This document shows positions 36,543-44,933 of a stretch of DNA of 64,000 bases, piece by piece. Below the pieces are notes generated by a model. That model was not told where the DNA came from. It saw only the letters and a list, made by a program, of their open reading frames with translations, and did not search any database. This DNA is from an uncultured Candidatus Saccharibacteria bacterium (GTDB lineage: Bacteria > Patescibacteriota > Saccharimonadia > Saccharimonadales > Saccharimonadaceae): contig CAMIHP010000001.1 in assembly GCA_946222005.1 (NCBI GenBank), positions 124,001-188,000 on the forward strand. Reading direction: 5' to 3'. The stretch's first letter is position 1, and each line of letters opens with the position of its first letter. The position numbers and the translations under genes were made by a program.

Positions 36543-37307
36543 CTAGCGACAAAGCGCCTGGTGTGCCTGATCAATCGAAGCAACCTGCGCGGCAGCATCT
36601 TCTCCTATATAACCAAGCTGCGAAAGTTTCTGCATAAACTGCTTCTCATCATCCTCTTTCACCAAGCGCCGTGCATAATTATACGCTTCAAAGAACGCCA
36701 TCTTCACCGCTGGATGCTCCTGAGCAAGTGACCTCAGTTCTTTTCGCGCATCATCTGTCATCGTTAGATGCTTCTTAAATAACGTGCTATACAGTCCTCG
36801 GACGAGCTCAACCTCGGGAAACACCGCTCCAGCACGAAGCAATGCTGGCGTCGTTCCATGGTACACATCTACAAAGCCGATGCTCTCTATATCTTCTTCC
36901 GACTCCAGTGTTGCTACATCGACCGTTGGAGCACGCAAACGAGCACGAAAGTTGTTTGGGTCTTCCGTATTACGCAACCCATGCTGGCGAAGAAATGCCT
37001 CCCAAAATTCGTCCTCGTCCTTATATGGTGAAGTGCGATTCATCGCACTATCCGCTGCCGGCCATCCCCAGTGTGCATTCACCTCATCTATTGCCACTTC
37101 GTCTGCACCTGGGCGCTGCTTAGCCTCCGCGAGCGTAAGTGGTTGCATACTACTTACCAGAGGCTCGTGACCCTGTAGCTGCTCGTCGATTGCTGCAGCA
37201 ATAGCTCGCAGCTCTTTACCGAGTCGTTCTTGCTCGGCTGCTAGTTGCTCAGGCGTCATACCGCCAATTATTCTTACCGTGTTGGGATTTATCTCGTTAT
37301 TTGCCAT
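36543..37307 (-). CDS. Hypothetical protein with a YHGT motif, 254 aa
   Basis: The first 60 residues are helical (LAAEQERLGKELRAIAAAIDEQ). A central DVYHGTTPALLRAG (about 150) resembles the H-G-T strand of ADP-ribosyltransferase folds, but other ART residues are not evident and this remains a weak hint. The rest is helical and charged. No signal or membrane segment. TGC-CATACT ends 6 bases before the ATG (leaderless). Confidence 0.65.
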   Translation of the reverse strand: MANNEINPNTVRIIGGMTPEQLAAEQERLGKELRAIAAAIDEQLQGHEPLVSSMQPLTLAEAKQRPGADEVAIDEVNAHWGWPAADSAMNRTSPYKDEDEFWEAFLRQHGLRNTEDPNNFRARLRAPTVDVATLESEEDIESIGFVDVYHGTTPALLRAGAVFPEVELVRGLYSTLFKKHLTMTDDARKELRSLAQEHPAVKMAFFEAYNYARRLVKEDDEKQFMQKLSQLGYIGEDAAAQVASIDQAHQALCR

Positions 37308-37313
37308 ATATCA

Positions 37314-37322
37314 AGTATGGCA
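37314..37322 (-). promoter_or_regulatory. Leaderless promoter
   Basis: TGC-CATACT ends 6 bases before the ATG of the YHGT protein. Confidence 0.6.
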
Positions 37323-37355
37323 GTAGTAGGATAATGAGTCAAATCGAGGGGTTTG

Positions 37356-38054
37356 TTACCACCCCACCCGCACACCATACCGCGCCGTCTGCCCCGGCAC
37401 TAGCACTGTGGTACGAGACGGGCTATCGGCGAAGGAGTTGCCGCTGTGCGTTGGCTCAATACAGAGGTATGGGCCCAGCCCATCCGTCCAGACTGCCCAA
37501 CGGGGTAACCCCTCGCTCTGCAGCGTGATGGTGCGCCGGCCCGTAGCAAGCTGGCGCGTAGGCCCGTCAACAAAGATCGTCTCCGCGAGCGGCGCGAGGT
37601 CGGTGAGCGACTGGCCATCCAGCACGAGCGTGCCATCATATGCAAAATACGGGTGGAAGGCTGGTGCCACGAGCAGTTCATCATCGCCAACATTCACCAG
37701 TGTGAGTTGCATCGCAAGCTGGTGCTCCGCCACTGTATACACCAAGCGAGACTCCAGCCCAGCATAAGCATCACTCCCCCTCAGCATGAGCTCCACTCGG
37801 TCGCTGGTGTGCTCTACCACTTGCCACTGGCTGGTGCGGCCAAAGCCATGCTGCGCCAGGCCACTCGCTCCGCCTGGGCCAAAGTTGGGCAGGCAAACGT
37901 GGCAGCCACCGCGTGTTTTACGCCCGCCATCAGGAGCGGTGAGCTGCTGCAGTGGGTAGAATACATCCCCATGCTCGTCAGTCAGGCTGGTGATATACGC
38001 ACCATCTGTCGTGATAGTTGCGGCGGTTGTGCCAGTGTGTAGCGTGATGTTCAT
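37356..38054 (-). CDS. Aldose 1-epimerase-like protein
   Basis: The 232 residues match the galactose mutarotase fold: CLPNFGPGG, AQHGFGRTSQW, LVAPAFHPYF with the catalytic His, and CIEPTHSG with the carboxylate near the end. Such enzymes interconvert alpha and beta sugars or hexose-6-phosphates. GAGGAA lies before the ATG. It lies upstream of truB on the complementary strand order (truB is transcribed first), with 35 bases between. Confidence 0.85.
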   Translation of the reverse strand: MNITLHTGTTAATITTDGAYITSLTDEHGDVFYPLQQLTAPDGGRKTRGGCHVCLPNFGPGGASGLAQHGFGRTSQWQVVEHTSDRVELMLRGSDAYAGLESRLVYTVAEHQLAMQLTLVNVGDDELLVAPAFHPYFAYDGTLVLDGQSLTDLAPLAETIFVDGPTRQLATGRRTITLQSEGLPRWAVWTDGLGPYLCIEPTHSGNSFADSPSRTTVLVPGQTARYGVRVGW

Positions 38055-38089
38055 CGGTATTCCTCGCTTCTTTATTTTATTGTGTATGG

Positions 38090-38794
38090 CTAATCAACAA
38101 TCCCAAAATCCTGCAGCTGCTGCGCCTCTGCTACTGACCAATCGGCAATTGCCGTACGCCGCAGCGCCGCGCAGTACGCCCCTGTCCCAAGCTGCGTGCC
38201 AATATCTACCGCCAGGCTGCGAATGTACGTACCACTACTCACCCGCGTGCGAATGACGAGCCGCGGATACTGATACTCCAGCACCTCTAGTGAGTGGATC
38301 GTAATGGTGCGCTCTGGCAACTCCACTTCCTTACCATCGCGCGCGAGCTTATAAGCCCGCTGGCCGTTGATCTTGATAGCACTAAAGATTGGTGGCCGCT
38401 GGCGAATCTCACCAATGAAGTGCTGCAGCACCGTATCGAGCTGCTGACGTGATGGCGGCGTGATAGACACCTTGGTATCTTCTGGCAAATAGAGAGTAAT
38501 CTCCCCTTCTGGGTCACCCGTGGTGCTGGTTTGGCCCAGGATAATCGTCGCTTCGTACGTCTTGTCGAGCTTGGTGTAGCGCATGGCATTGCGGCACTCC
38601 GTGCCCGTCACCAGCAGCAAAAGGCCCGTTGCAAAGGGGTCAAGCGTACCGCAGTGCCCCACCTTCACCTTCTTGCCAGCCTGCTGGCTCAGCACCCGCC
38701 GCACCCGCGCCACCGCCCCAAAGCTCGTCATACCAGCTGGCTTGTCGATGTGGAGAATACGATCGTATGATGAATCAGATGTTTGGTGCGTCAT
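38090..38794 (-). CDS. truB: tRNA pseudouridine-55 synthase
   Basis: The 234-residue enzyme has IDKPAGMTSF, the catalytic motif GHCGTLDPFATGLL with its Asp, and RVSSGTYIRSLAVDIG. It makes the T-loop pseudouridine in tRNAs. The C-terminal PUA domain of larger TruB proteins is absent, so this is a minimal version. The promoter is of the leaderless kind. Confidence 0.95.
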   Translation of the reverse strand: MTHQTSDSSYDRILHIDKPAGMTSFGAVARVRRVLSQQAGKKVKVGHCGTLDPFATGLLLLVTGTECRNAMRYTKLDKTYEATIILGQTSTTGDPEGEITLYLPEDTKVSITPPSRQQLDTVLQHFIGEIRQRPPIFSAIKINGQRAYKLARDGKEVELPERTITIHSLEVLEYQYPRLVIRTRVSSGTYIRSLAVDIGTQLGTGAYCAALRRTAIADWSVAEAQQLQDFGIVD

Positions 38795-38800
38795 GTGGTT

Positions 38801-38809
38801 AGTATAGCA
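38801..38809 (-). promoter_or_regulatory. Leaderless promoter of truB
   Basis: TGC-TATACT ends exactly 6 bases before the ATG. Confidence 0.75.
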
Positions 38810-38814
38810 TGACG

Positions 38815-38843
38815 GAGCAAAAAACCAGCCGTGGTAGCTGGTT
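38815..38843 (-). terminator. Terminator of the DHH-like gene
   Basis: AACCAGC pairs with GCTGGTT around 7 bases, followed by TTTTTT on the minus strand. It overlaps the upstream part of the truB promoter region. Confidence 0.8.
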
Positions 38844-38878
38844 CTCTGGGTGTTTTTACATTGCTAGAGTGGCAACCC

Positions 38879-40423
38879 CTACTTCTCCGGTACGTGGAAT
38901 TGCGATGGGTTGGCTTGGTCTTTCTTGGCCTTAGCCTCAGATTGGAGCGCAGCATCAAGCTGGGCCATGGGGTTATCGGCATCGGGGCCAGGCAGCGGTG
39001 GCACACCTGGTGGCAATGGTGGCAAGCTAGAGAAATCTGGCATTGGTGGCAATGGTGGCAAAGCCGGCCCTTCGGCGTCGTCGACTGGTGCGGCACGGTG
39101 CTTGGCGTCGAGATCGGCCAAGGTTTCTTTGCCGGTTGGCGGCGGAAGGATGTCGTCGTTGTGAGCCATCGGCACACGCGGCATGTCATTCACATTCGGG
39201 ACGGTTGGCTCATGGTCGAGCGCTGCCGTCGCGGCATTGAGCGGCGCTTGGCTACCTGGTGTGTCGTCACTGTCGAGGTAGCGCCCACCCTTGTGCGAGA
39301 GGATGGTCTTGTTGCGGCCATTCTCGCGCTCGCGGCGTTTGTCGTCGGCCGCTTGCTTGGTCGTAGCATTGAGTGTGCCACCTAGGCTCGGCTCACTCAG
39401 CGGCGTCTCAATGGGCTGGCGCCATGGCTCAGCACTGCTGTTGCGCCCCGATGAGCGCCGTGGAGCTGGTGCGGGCTCGGGCTGTGGATTATTCTTGGCC
39501 AGTTGCTGAGCCAGCTCAGCTTCGTCGGCGTCGGTCTGGCTTAACTTTTTTTTTCCAGCCTCAGCGTTGTGCGAGATGACGAGTGACTTATCTTTGTTAT
39601 TTGCCTGAGCAGGCTTCTTGTTGGCAGGCTTAGCAGGCATTGGGCCTGCAGCAAGTTGCTTAGCCTCGGCGAGCTTGGCCGCAATCAGCTGCTGGTCACC
39701 GCCAGCACTCATCAATTGCGCGGCGAGGGTCATAACACGCGAGGTAGTCTTTTCGTTGCTAAAGCGCTCGGTGGCCGCTACAATACCGGTCAAAAAGGCC
39801 GTGGCAATATGCTTATCCAAGAGCGGCTGCTCATCATCCGTATTATCAAAGCCCTGAGCGAGGCTTGCCGCGAGCTCACTATAGCTGCTAGCCTGAGGAT
39901 CCGTCCAGACGATATTACCCAACGTACCTGGCGCATCGATGTGCAGCGCCGCCACTGGCGACTCGCGCAGGATGCGGCCATGCCCTTTGAGCGCTGGGTC
40001 GAGGTCATCCTCGCTGCGCACACCGATCGTCACGACGAACTGCACATTGTAATCACCCTGGCTAAATTCCAAATCACTCTGGCTAATCGTCGCGCGGTAC
40101 GGCGTGATGAAAATCTTAACGAGGTCGCCATCGAGCTTGTAGCGCAAATGGTCGGCCTTTTCCTTATCAAGGGCAATGATGAAATCTCGCAGACTATCCA
40201 CCGTGCTCTCAAAGGTACGCTCTGGCTCCAAAAAACCCACTGCCGTTGGCACATCCCCACTAAAGACGGCTGTGGCGTGCTTGTCGAGTTTATTGAGCAA
40301 AAGCGTCAACCCCAGTGCTGCACTCAGCTCATCTACCGTGGGGTGGGCGTTGACCGCCACCAAAATATTATTACTCTCACCTAGTTTGTCGATGATTTGT
40401 TGCCGCACCTTTATCTCGTCCAT
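38879..40423 (-). CDS. Degenerate DHH-like protein with disordered tail
   Basis: The first 250 residues resemble DHH/NrnA phosphoesterases: ILVAVNAHPTVDELSAALGLTLLLNKL aligns with the first motif, but the metal-binding His and the Asp-Gly-Asp set reads N, H, T-V-D, so catalysis is doubtful. The remaining 260 residues are disordered, with Ala/Lys/Gln regions and a proline string (LPPLPPMPDFSSLPPLPPG). A run of nine A codes KKK near residue 300. Start MDEIKV at 40423 (AGGAG close by); a TTG at 40447 is possible. The role is unknown. Confidence 0.75.
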   Translation of the reverse strand: MDEIKVRQQIIDKLGESNNILVAVNAHPTVDELSAALGLTLLLNKLDKHATAVFSGDVPTAVGFLEPERTFESTVDSLRDFIIALDKEKADHLRYKLDGDLVKIFITPYRATISQSDLEFSQGDYNVQFVVTIGVRSEDDLDPALKGHGRILRESPVAALHIDAPGTLGNIVWTDPQASSYSELAASLAQGFDNTDDEQPLLDKHIATAFLTGIVAATERFSNEKTTSRVMTLAAQLMSAGGDQQLIAAKLAEAKQLAAGPMPAKPANKKPAQANNKDKSLVISHNAEAGKKKLSQTDADEAELAQQLAKNNPQPEPAPAPRRSSGRNSSAEPWRQPIETPLSEPSLGGTLNATTKQAADDKRRERENGRNKTILSHKGGRYLDSDDTPGSQAPLNAATAALDHEPTVPNVNDMPRVPMAHNDDILPPPTGKETLADLDAKHRAAPVDDAEGPALPPLPPMPDFSSLPPLPPGVPPLPGPDADNPMAQLDAALQSEAKAKKDQANPSQFHVPEK

Positions 40424-40502
40424 AGCTCCTACTTTTGCCTTACCCAAAACTCCATCTATCCTACCATAAGTAATTTCGTTTCGTCAATGGCAAGTCGCGA
40501 TT

Positions 40503-40513
40503 AACAGAGGTAA
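40503..40513 (-). repeat. Intergenic 11-mer TACCYCTGTTA
   Basis: Exact TACCTCTGTTA on the minus strand, 80 bases upstream of the DHH-like gene and in its direction. Confidence 0.5.
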
Positions 40514-40611
40514 GTATGCGAAGTATCGCACCTTTCTTTGTGCAAAAATCCCCAAAATGTGTGATCCTTATATCTCACACTATTTCATAACAGTTACCCT
40601 AGCCTACATAC

Positions 40612-40638
40612 AAAAACACCTCTCCCTCGAGGTGTTTT
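40612..40638 (-). terminator. Terminator of rpsT
   Basis: AAAACACCTC pairs with GAGGTGTTTT around a 6-base loop, with T-run on the minus strand. Confidence 0.88.
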
Positions 40639-40661
40639 GGTATATGCTCGTGCCTATTGCC

Positions 40662-40916
40662 TTACGCAAGCTTGACGCCAGCAGCCTTGGCAGCCTTGGC
40701 GAGCGATGCTTTGCGGCGGCTTGCGGTGTTTTTCTTGAGCAAACCCTTCTTGACGGCTTTGTCAAGCTCGCTCTGGGCCTGGCTCAGAGCGGCAGCGCTT
40801 GGTTCAGCAGCGAAGGCCTTAGTACTGGCCTTGATGGCGCGCTTGGTAGCAATGTTGCGCTGGCGGCGAGTAGCCGTTTGCTTCATGCGTTTGACAGCTG
40901 ATTTGATGATGGGCAT
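40662..40916 (-). CDS. rpsT: 30S ribosomal protein bS20
   Basis: The 84-residue, Lys/Ala-rich helical protein begins MPIIKSAVKRMKQTATRR and has the S20 pattern (KKGLLKKNTASRRKASLAKAA). GAGGAAATTA precedes the ATG. It is a monocistronic gene between holA and the DHH-like gene, closed by its own terminator. Confidence 0.95.
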   Translation of the reverse strand: MPIIKSAVKRMKQTATRRQRNIATKRAIKASTKAFAAEPSAAALSQAQSELDKAVKKGLLKKNTASRRKASLAKAAKAAGVKLA

Positions 40917-41046
40917 TAATTTCCTCTATCGCTTGTTATTATGGGTTAGTACTACAATCAAGCGCTCATTATAAGGCATGGCGCAGGATTTGTAAAGAGC
41001 CGGGCCACTACGGGACTACTAACGCTCGCTCTTTTGCGACATAAAG

Positions 41047-41988
41047 CTACCGCCCCGCCACCGCAAACAAGAAGCTCTCCACTGCATCCCACGGTGGTAT
41101 GCCTGTTGTCTTCATGTCGGCATCAAGCTGGGCAGCCCGCTGGGTGAGAGTGCGAATGTCAGCTGGCGCGACCTGCCTGGTGAGCGGCTTGGTTTTTTTG
41201 ACGACGTAGGGGTGGAGCGAGAGCTCGCGCGCAATCTCTGCCTCCCCTGCCTCGCCATAGCATGCAATCGCCGCCAGCTGAGTCCACTGCGCCCAGATGA
41301 GCGCCGCAGTTTGGTATGGATCATGACTCAGGCGCAGCTCATCTAAGGCAGCTCGCAAAGCTGGGCCTCGGCGCTCTACTGCGAGGGTTACAACATCAAA
41401 GACTGAGAACTCACGGGCTGGTGGCAACACAGTGGCAATTGCATCATCGGTAATAGTGTCGAGCTGAGCCAACGCGTCGATGGCGTGTGCCAACTGCAGC
41501 TGGTCGATCGACCCACCATAGCCCTTTTCGTCCGGCACCAGAGCTCGCTCCACCATACTGCGCACATGCGCTGAGCTCAGCGACACGCCGCGTCTATTAG
41601 CTAGCTGGCGCAGCCACCGCTCGGCGGCAGGGCGCTGGCGGTCGGTCAGTGGATCAGCAGCGATGATAGTCGCGGCTTTGTGCAGTGCTTTATACGTTTT
41701 AGTGCGCTTATCGAGCCCTGGCTCTACCAGCACAAGCGTCGTCTCGTCAGGAATATCCTGTGCCCACTGGCCGAGCTGCTCCCAGAGGTCTGGACGCTCA
41801 GACAGGCGTCGCAGCACAATGAGCCGCTGCGCCGCAAAGAGCGACACACCGCGCACCAACTCAGCTAAGCCCGCGGCATTGAACTGCTGAGTATCGATGT
41901 GTTCTGCTGGTACTGGCGCACGCTGAGCAATCTTCGCCAGCTCTTGCTCTGCTACGTAGCTATTCTTCCCCACAATGAGGTAAAGCAT
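41047..41988 (-). CDS. holA: DNA polymerase III delta subunit
   Basis: The 313 residues begin MLYLIVGKNSYVAEQELAKI and follow the HolA layout: an AAA+-like first half without Walker motifs (LVLVEPGLDKRTKTYKALHK), then a collar domain (FSVFDVVTLAVERRGPALRAALDEL). Delta opens the sliding clamp during loading. GGGGAG in the end of fpg is the ribosome site, 3 bases lie between fpg stop and this ATG, so they are linked. Confidence 0.93.
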   Translation of the reverse strand: MLYLIVGKNSYVAEQELAKIAQRAPVPAEHIDTQQFNAAGLAELVRGVSLFAAQRLIVLRRLSERPDLWEQLGQWAQDIPDETTLVLVEPGLDKRTKTYKALHKAATIIAADPLTDRQRPAAERWLRQLANRRGVSLSSAHVRSMVERALVPDEKGYGGSIDQLQLAHAIDALAQLDTITDDAIATVLPPAREFSVFDVVTLAVERRGPALRAALDELRLSHDPYQTAALIWAQWTQLAAIACYGEAGEAEIARELSLHPYVVKKTKPLTRQVAPADIRTLTQRAAQLDADMKTTGIPPWDAVESFLFAVAGR

Positions 41989-41991
41989 CGG

Positions 41992-42873
41992 CTACTCCCC
42001 CACTTTCACCTGGCACACTGGACAAATGTGCGTCCCGCGGCCTGCCACGCGAATCTTCATAATCTCTACGTCGGGGTGGCGCGAGCAGGGTTGCCCCTCA
42101 CGCCGAAATACCTGCACAAAGGCCAGGTAGCTCCCCTTCTTACCCTCAGCATCGACGTAATTGCGGTCGGTGCTGCCACCCTTATCAATACTGAGCTGCA
42201 GCACCTGCCGAATATGGGCAAAGAGCGCGGCAAGCTGCTCATCATCCACCATACGTACCCGCGTGGCGGGGTGGAGTTGCGTCATCCATAGCGATTCATC
42301 GGCATAGATATTCCCCACGCCAGCGATGGTCGTTTGGTCAAGGATGGCCGCCTTCATGGTCGTGCCATTCCGCCGGCGAATACGCGTGATAAACTGCGCC
42401 GCCGTAGTATGCGGATCGAGCGGCTCAGGCCCGACTTTTTGCATAAAGGGCAGCTCTGCCACCTCTGGTGTAGGGTAGAGCTTCATCCAGCCAAATTTGC
42501 GTAGGTCATTAAAGTATAAATGCGCGCCATCCGCAAAGGTCAGCGCTACCCGTGTTAAGCGGTCGGGTAGCTCGTGGAGAAAGCTATCGTTTGGGTGGCC
42601 GCCGCCCCAGCGCTCCTCACCAACAAAGAGCAGCTGGCCCGTCATTTTCAGGTGCACTACCAGCGTGTAGTTGGTGCTCAGGCGAATCAGCAGCACTTTA
42701 GCACGACGCTCCACTGCCGTGATCGTTGCGCCATGGAGAAAGTGCGCCACTGCCGCAGGGTCGTTGGGAAAGCTCTTAGGCGAGTCGTACACTGTACTTG
42801 CCACAATCTGCTTTCCCACCACCAAGCGAGCTAAGCTCGTACGAATCGTCTCAACTTCGGGAAGCTCAGGCAT
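41992..42873 (-). CDS. mutM: Formamidopyrimidine-DNA glycosylase
   Basis: The 293-residue enzyme begins MPELPEVETIR, with the catalytic Pro2 and Glu3, and ends in a zinc finger in which the first pair reads CSRH instead of C-x2-C, followed by CPVC. The H2TH region contains GVGNIYADESLW. It removes 8-oxoguanine. The start at 42873 is fixed by Pro2. It overlaps the upstream membrane gene by 8 bases. Confidence 0.95.
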   Translation of the reverse strand: MPELPEVETIRTSLARLVVGKQIVASTVYDSPKSFPNDPAAVAHFLHGATITAVERRAKVLLIRLSTNYTLVVHLKMTGQLLFVGEERWGGGHPNDSFLHELPDRLTRVALTFADGAHLYFNDLRKFGWMKLYPTPEVAELPFMQKVGPEPLDPHTTAAQFITRIRRRNGTTMKAAILDQTTIAGVGNIYADESLWMTQLHPATRVRMVDDEQLAALFAHIRQVLQLSIDKGGSTDRNYVDAEGKKGSYLAFVQVFRREGQPCSRHPDVEIMKIRVAGRGTHICPVCQVKVGE

Positions 42874-43402
42874 GAGCACACTCCATTGCCCAGATCATCG
42901 CCACAAAAAGCGAAAAATAAATCGCCTGCCCCACCAACATAATATAACGATGCCACGGCTTAGCAAAGAAGTAGCAGCCAAGAATAATGGCCTGGCACAC
43001 CATAGCACCACTCGTCACCACCCGCACCACCGGATGAGTATCGCTCAGCAGGACAAGCGCCTCAATGATCGTTATAACTGGTATACAGCCCCACGCTGCA
43101 ATGTTATGGACCAAGGTGCGCCGCTGGCTCACGCCAAATGGTACTAATCCCATCACACAAAAGTTAAGGCTCACGACAAGAAGGAGTAGCTGCATCGCTC
43201 GTGGCAATGCCGACTGCACAGCCCACAGTGCAAGGCTCAGGCCAGTCAGTGGCAAGAGGATTTTGCCTGCAATCACCGTCCTCGTCCGCTGCTCAATATG
43301 CATACTGAGCGTCTTACCAAGCTGCGGCGGCACCATCCATAGTGTGTAGACAAGCAGCACAAGCAAACAACCGGCCATCAGCCCAAGCCACACGGGTGTC
43401 AT
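42866..43402 (-). CDS. Integral membrane protein, 178 aa
   Basis: Five or six hydrophobic segments cover almost the whole protein (MTPVWLGLMAGCLLVLLVYT at the start; AIYFSLFVAMIWAMECAHA at the end). No family is recognised. The ATG overlaps the HAD stop (TGATG) and the end overlaps mutM, so HAD-membrane protein-mutM-holA form one operon. It might be a small transporter; there is no supporting motif. Confidence 0.65.
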   Translation of the reverse strand: MTPVWLGLMAGCLLVLLVYTLWMVPPQLGKTLSMHIEQRTRTVIAGKILLPLTGLSLALWAVQSALPRAMQLLLLVVSLNFCVMGLVPFGVSQRRTLVHNIAAWGCIPVITIIEALVLLSDTHPVVRVVTSGAMVCQAIILGCYFFAKPWHRYIMLVGQAIYFSLFVAMIWAMECAHA

Positions 43403-43977
43403 CACTCCCCCAGCAGCTCCTCAAGCTCAGCCATCGTGCGGCTATTGGCTATGTGGAGGATAGCACGCATGCCAGCAGCTTCAGCCCCGGAGCAGTTGTC
43501 CAGCCGGTCGTCGATCATCACGCACCGGCCAGGCGGCACACCGAGCCGATCTGCCGCTAGCTCGAAAGCTTCACGGCTTGGCTTGGCAACGTGCTCGGCA
43601 TACGAGAGCACCACAGCATCGAAAAGCTGGCGCAGCTCATCAGGAGCAAACAGCCGCTCGATCGTATCGCTCCCCACATTGCTCAGCAGCCCCACCTTAA
43701 TGGCTGGGTAACGCTGGCGCAGCGTGTGGATCATGGCTATCAGCTCGCTATTGCGCACATGTGCCTGCTCAAGCAACGCATTTATCTGAGCTGGCGTCTG
43801 CTCCGAGAGTCTCGCGACCTCTGCAATAAACTCCTGTCGCGAGATATAGCCATAGTCCGACTGCTTGTTAATATCCTCTAGCTCGGCCCGGCGATCCGGC
43901 GGGCACTGCGCCATTAGCACCTCAATACTCCCGCCATAGAGCACACCAAAACAATCAAAAATCACTGCACGAATCAT
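43402..43977 (-). CDS. HAD-family hydrolase
   Basis: The 191 residues have motif I FDCFGVLY (nucleophile Asp; the usual second Asp is Phe), motif II LLSNV, motif III KPSREAFELA and motif IV MIDDRLDNCSGA. The Phe in motif I matches the dehalogenase-like or phosphonatase-type branch more than the phosphatases. TGG-TATAAT ends 7 bases before the ATG. It is the first gene of the operon with mutM and holA. Confidence 0.87.
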   Translation of the reverse strand: MIRAVIFDCFGVLYGGSIEVLMAQCPPDRRAELEDINKQSDYGYISRQEFIAEVARLSEQTPAQINALLEQAHVRNSELIAMIHTLRQRYPAIKVGLLSNVGSDTIERLFAPDELRQLFDAVVLSYAEHVAKPSREAFELAADRLGVPPGRCVMIDDRLDNCSGAEAAGMRAILHIANSRTMAELEELLGE

Positions 43978-43984
43978 ACGCTCG

Positions 43985-43993
43985 ATTATACCA
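43985..43993 (-). promoter_or_regulatory. Leaderless promoter of the HAD-mutM-holA operon
   Basis: TGG-TATAAT ends 7 bases before the ATG. Confidence 0.65.
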
Positions 43994-44092
43994 TTGGCGG
44001 TGGGGTGTGGCTAGCATGAGCTCTTCTTCCCTATTTTCTTATCCAATAAATTGTACAAGCAAATCATCATTGCTTTTAAGCCCAGCACGCGA

Positions 44093-44119
44093 GGCCGACA
44101 TACGAGCAAAATGTCGGCC
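44093..44119. other. Perfect 9-bp stem-loop in an intergenic region
   Basis: GGCCGACAT and ATGTCGGCC form a perfect stem with a 9-base loop between the HAD gene and the 201-residue membrane protein gene. There is no T-run, so it is not a standard terminator; it could be part of a small RNA or a protein site. Confidence 0.5.
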
Positions 44120-44219
44120 CATATAATATCCCACTCGATGGAAACGTAGCGAGACGCGGTACAAAATCGTGGAGGTTACGTAGAACTTGAGTCCCAGATG
44201 TCAGCCATGCAGCACCTTT

Positions 44220-44825
44220 TTATTGCGTCTTATCAAACATCGGTGCAAAGCCAGGGATCTGGTTGGCAAAGAGTGCATGAATCTTAGCTACATCAGCCTT
44301 CATCGAGCCAGGCGAGCCTTGGCAGCTCGACGTCCAGATGCGCGTCTTCGTCGTGCCGCTATCCATCGTCTCGAAGGTATAGAGCCGCCCACCAGTCGCA
44401 CACACCCCACGCACGTCGTCATCATCCACAGTGCGTGTGTCTTGGATCTGCGCCTTGCTCAGGGCATACACGAGCTGCTCGTAGGCCTGCTGGTTGTTTT
44501 CAAACTCTTTGCGGTCAAGCTGCTTATCTAAGTAGCCTTGGTACACCGTATACGTCCGCTTATTGGGCGAAATCTCGATCTGGTACGAGCGGAAGGTCTC
44601 GTCTGCCACAATCGGCCCACGCACCGTCCAGCGGACACTGTTGGTCGCGTTGTGTGCCACCACTTGGTCGTAGAAGCTCTCGGCTGATTGCTGCGTGTTG
44701 GTGTTGTTCGTCTCCTGGCGAGTCGCCACCATACGGATGACCGACGCAACTGCTGCCACCACCAACGAAATCACCAAGATAGTGACAATAATCGGAAAAA
44801 CTTTTGGCCGCTCGCCTTTATACAT
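44220..44825 (-). CDS. Hypothetical membrane-anchored protein, 201 aa
   Basis: A short basic N-terminus and one membrane helix (PIIVTILVISLVVAAVASV, about 10-30) precede an external domain with two cysteines (VRGVCATGG and TSSCQGSPG) that could form a disulphide. No family is recognised. TGG-TATTGT ends 6 bases before the ATG at 44825, so the mRNA is probably leaderless; the longer frame to 44843 was not used. Confidence 0.72.
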   Translation of the reverse strand: MYKGERPKVFPIIVTILVISLVVAAVASVIRMVATRQETNNTNTQQSAESFYDQVVAHNATNSVRWTVRGPIVADETFRSYQIEISPNKRTYTVYQGYLDKQLDRKEFENNQQAYEQLVYALSKAQIQDTRTVDDDDVRGVCATGGRLYTFETMDSGTTKTRIWTSSCQGSPGSMKADVAKIHALFANQIPGFAPMFDKTQ

Positions 44826-44831
44826 GAGAGT

Positions 44832-44840
44832 ACAATACCA
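44832..44840 (-). promoter_or_regulatory. Leaderless promoter
   Basis: TGG-TATTGT ends 6 bases before the ATG of the 201-residue membrane protein. Confidence 0.55.
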
Positions 44841-44933
44841 CAAAGCCTACAAAAACTCAATAGATCCGAGAGTATAATGCGGAAAAACCCCTGTGATTAT
44901 GCCGCAAGTACTCACGAGCACCCACTACACAAG

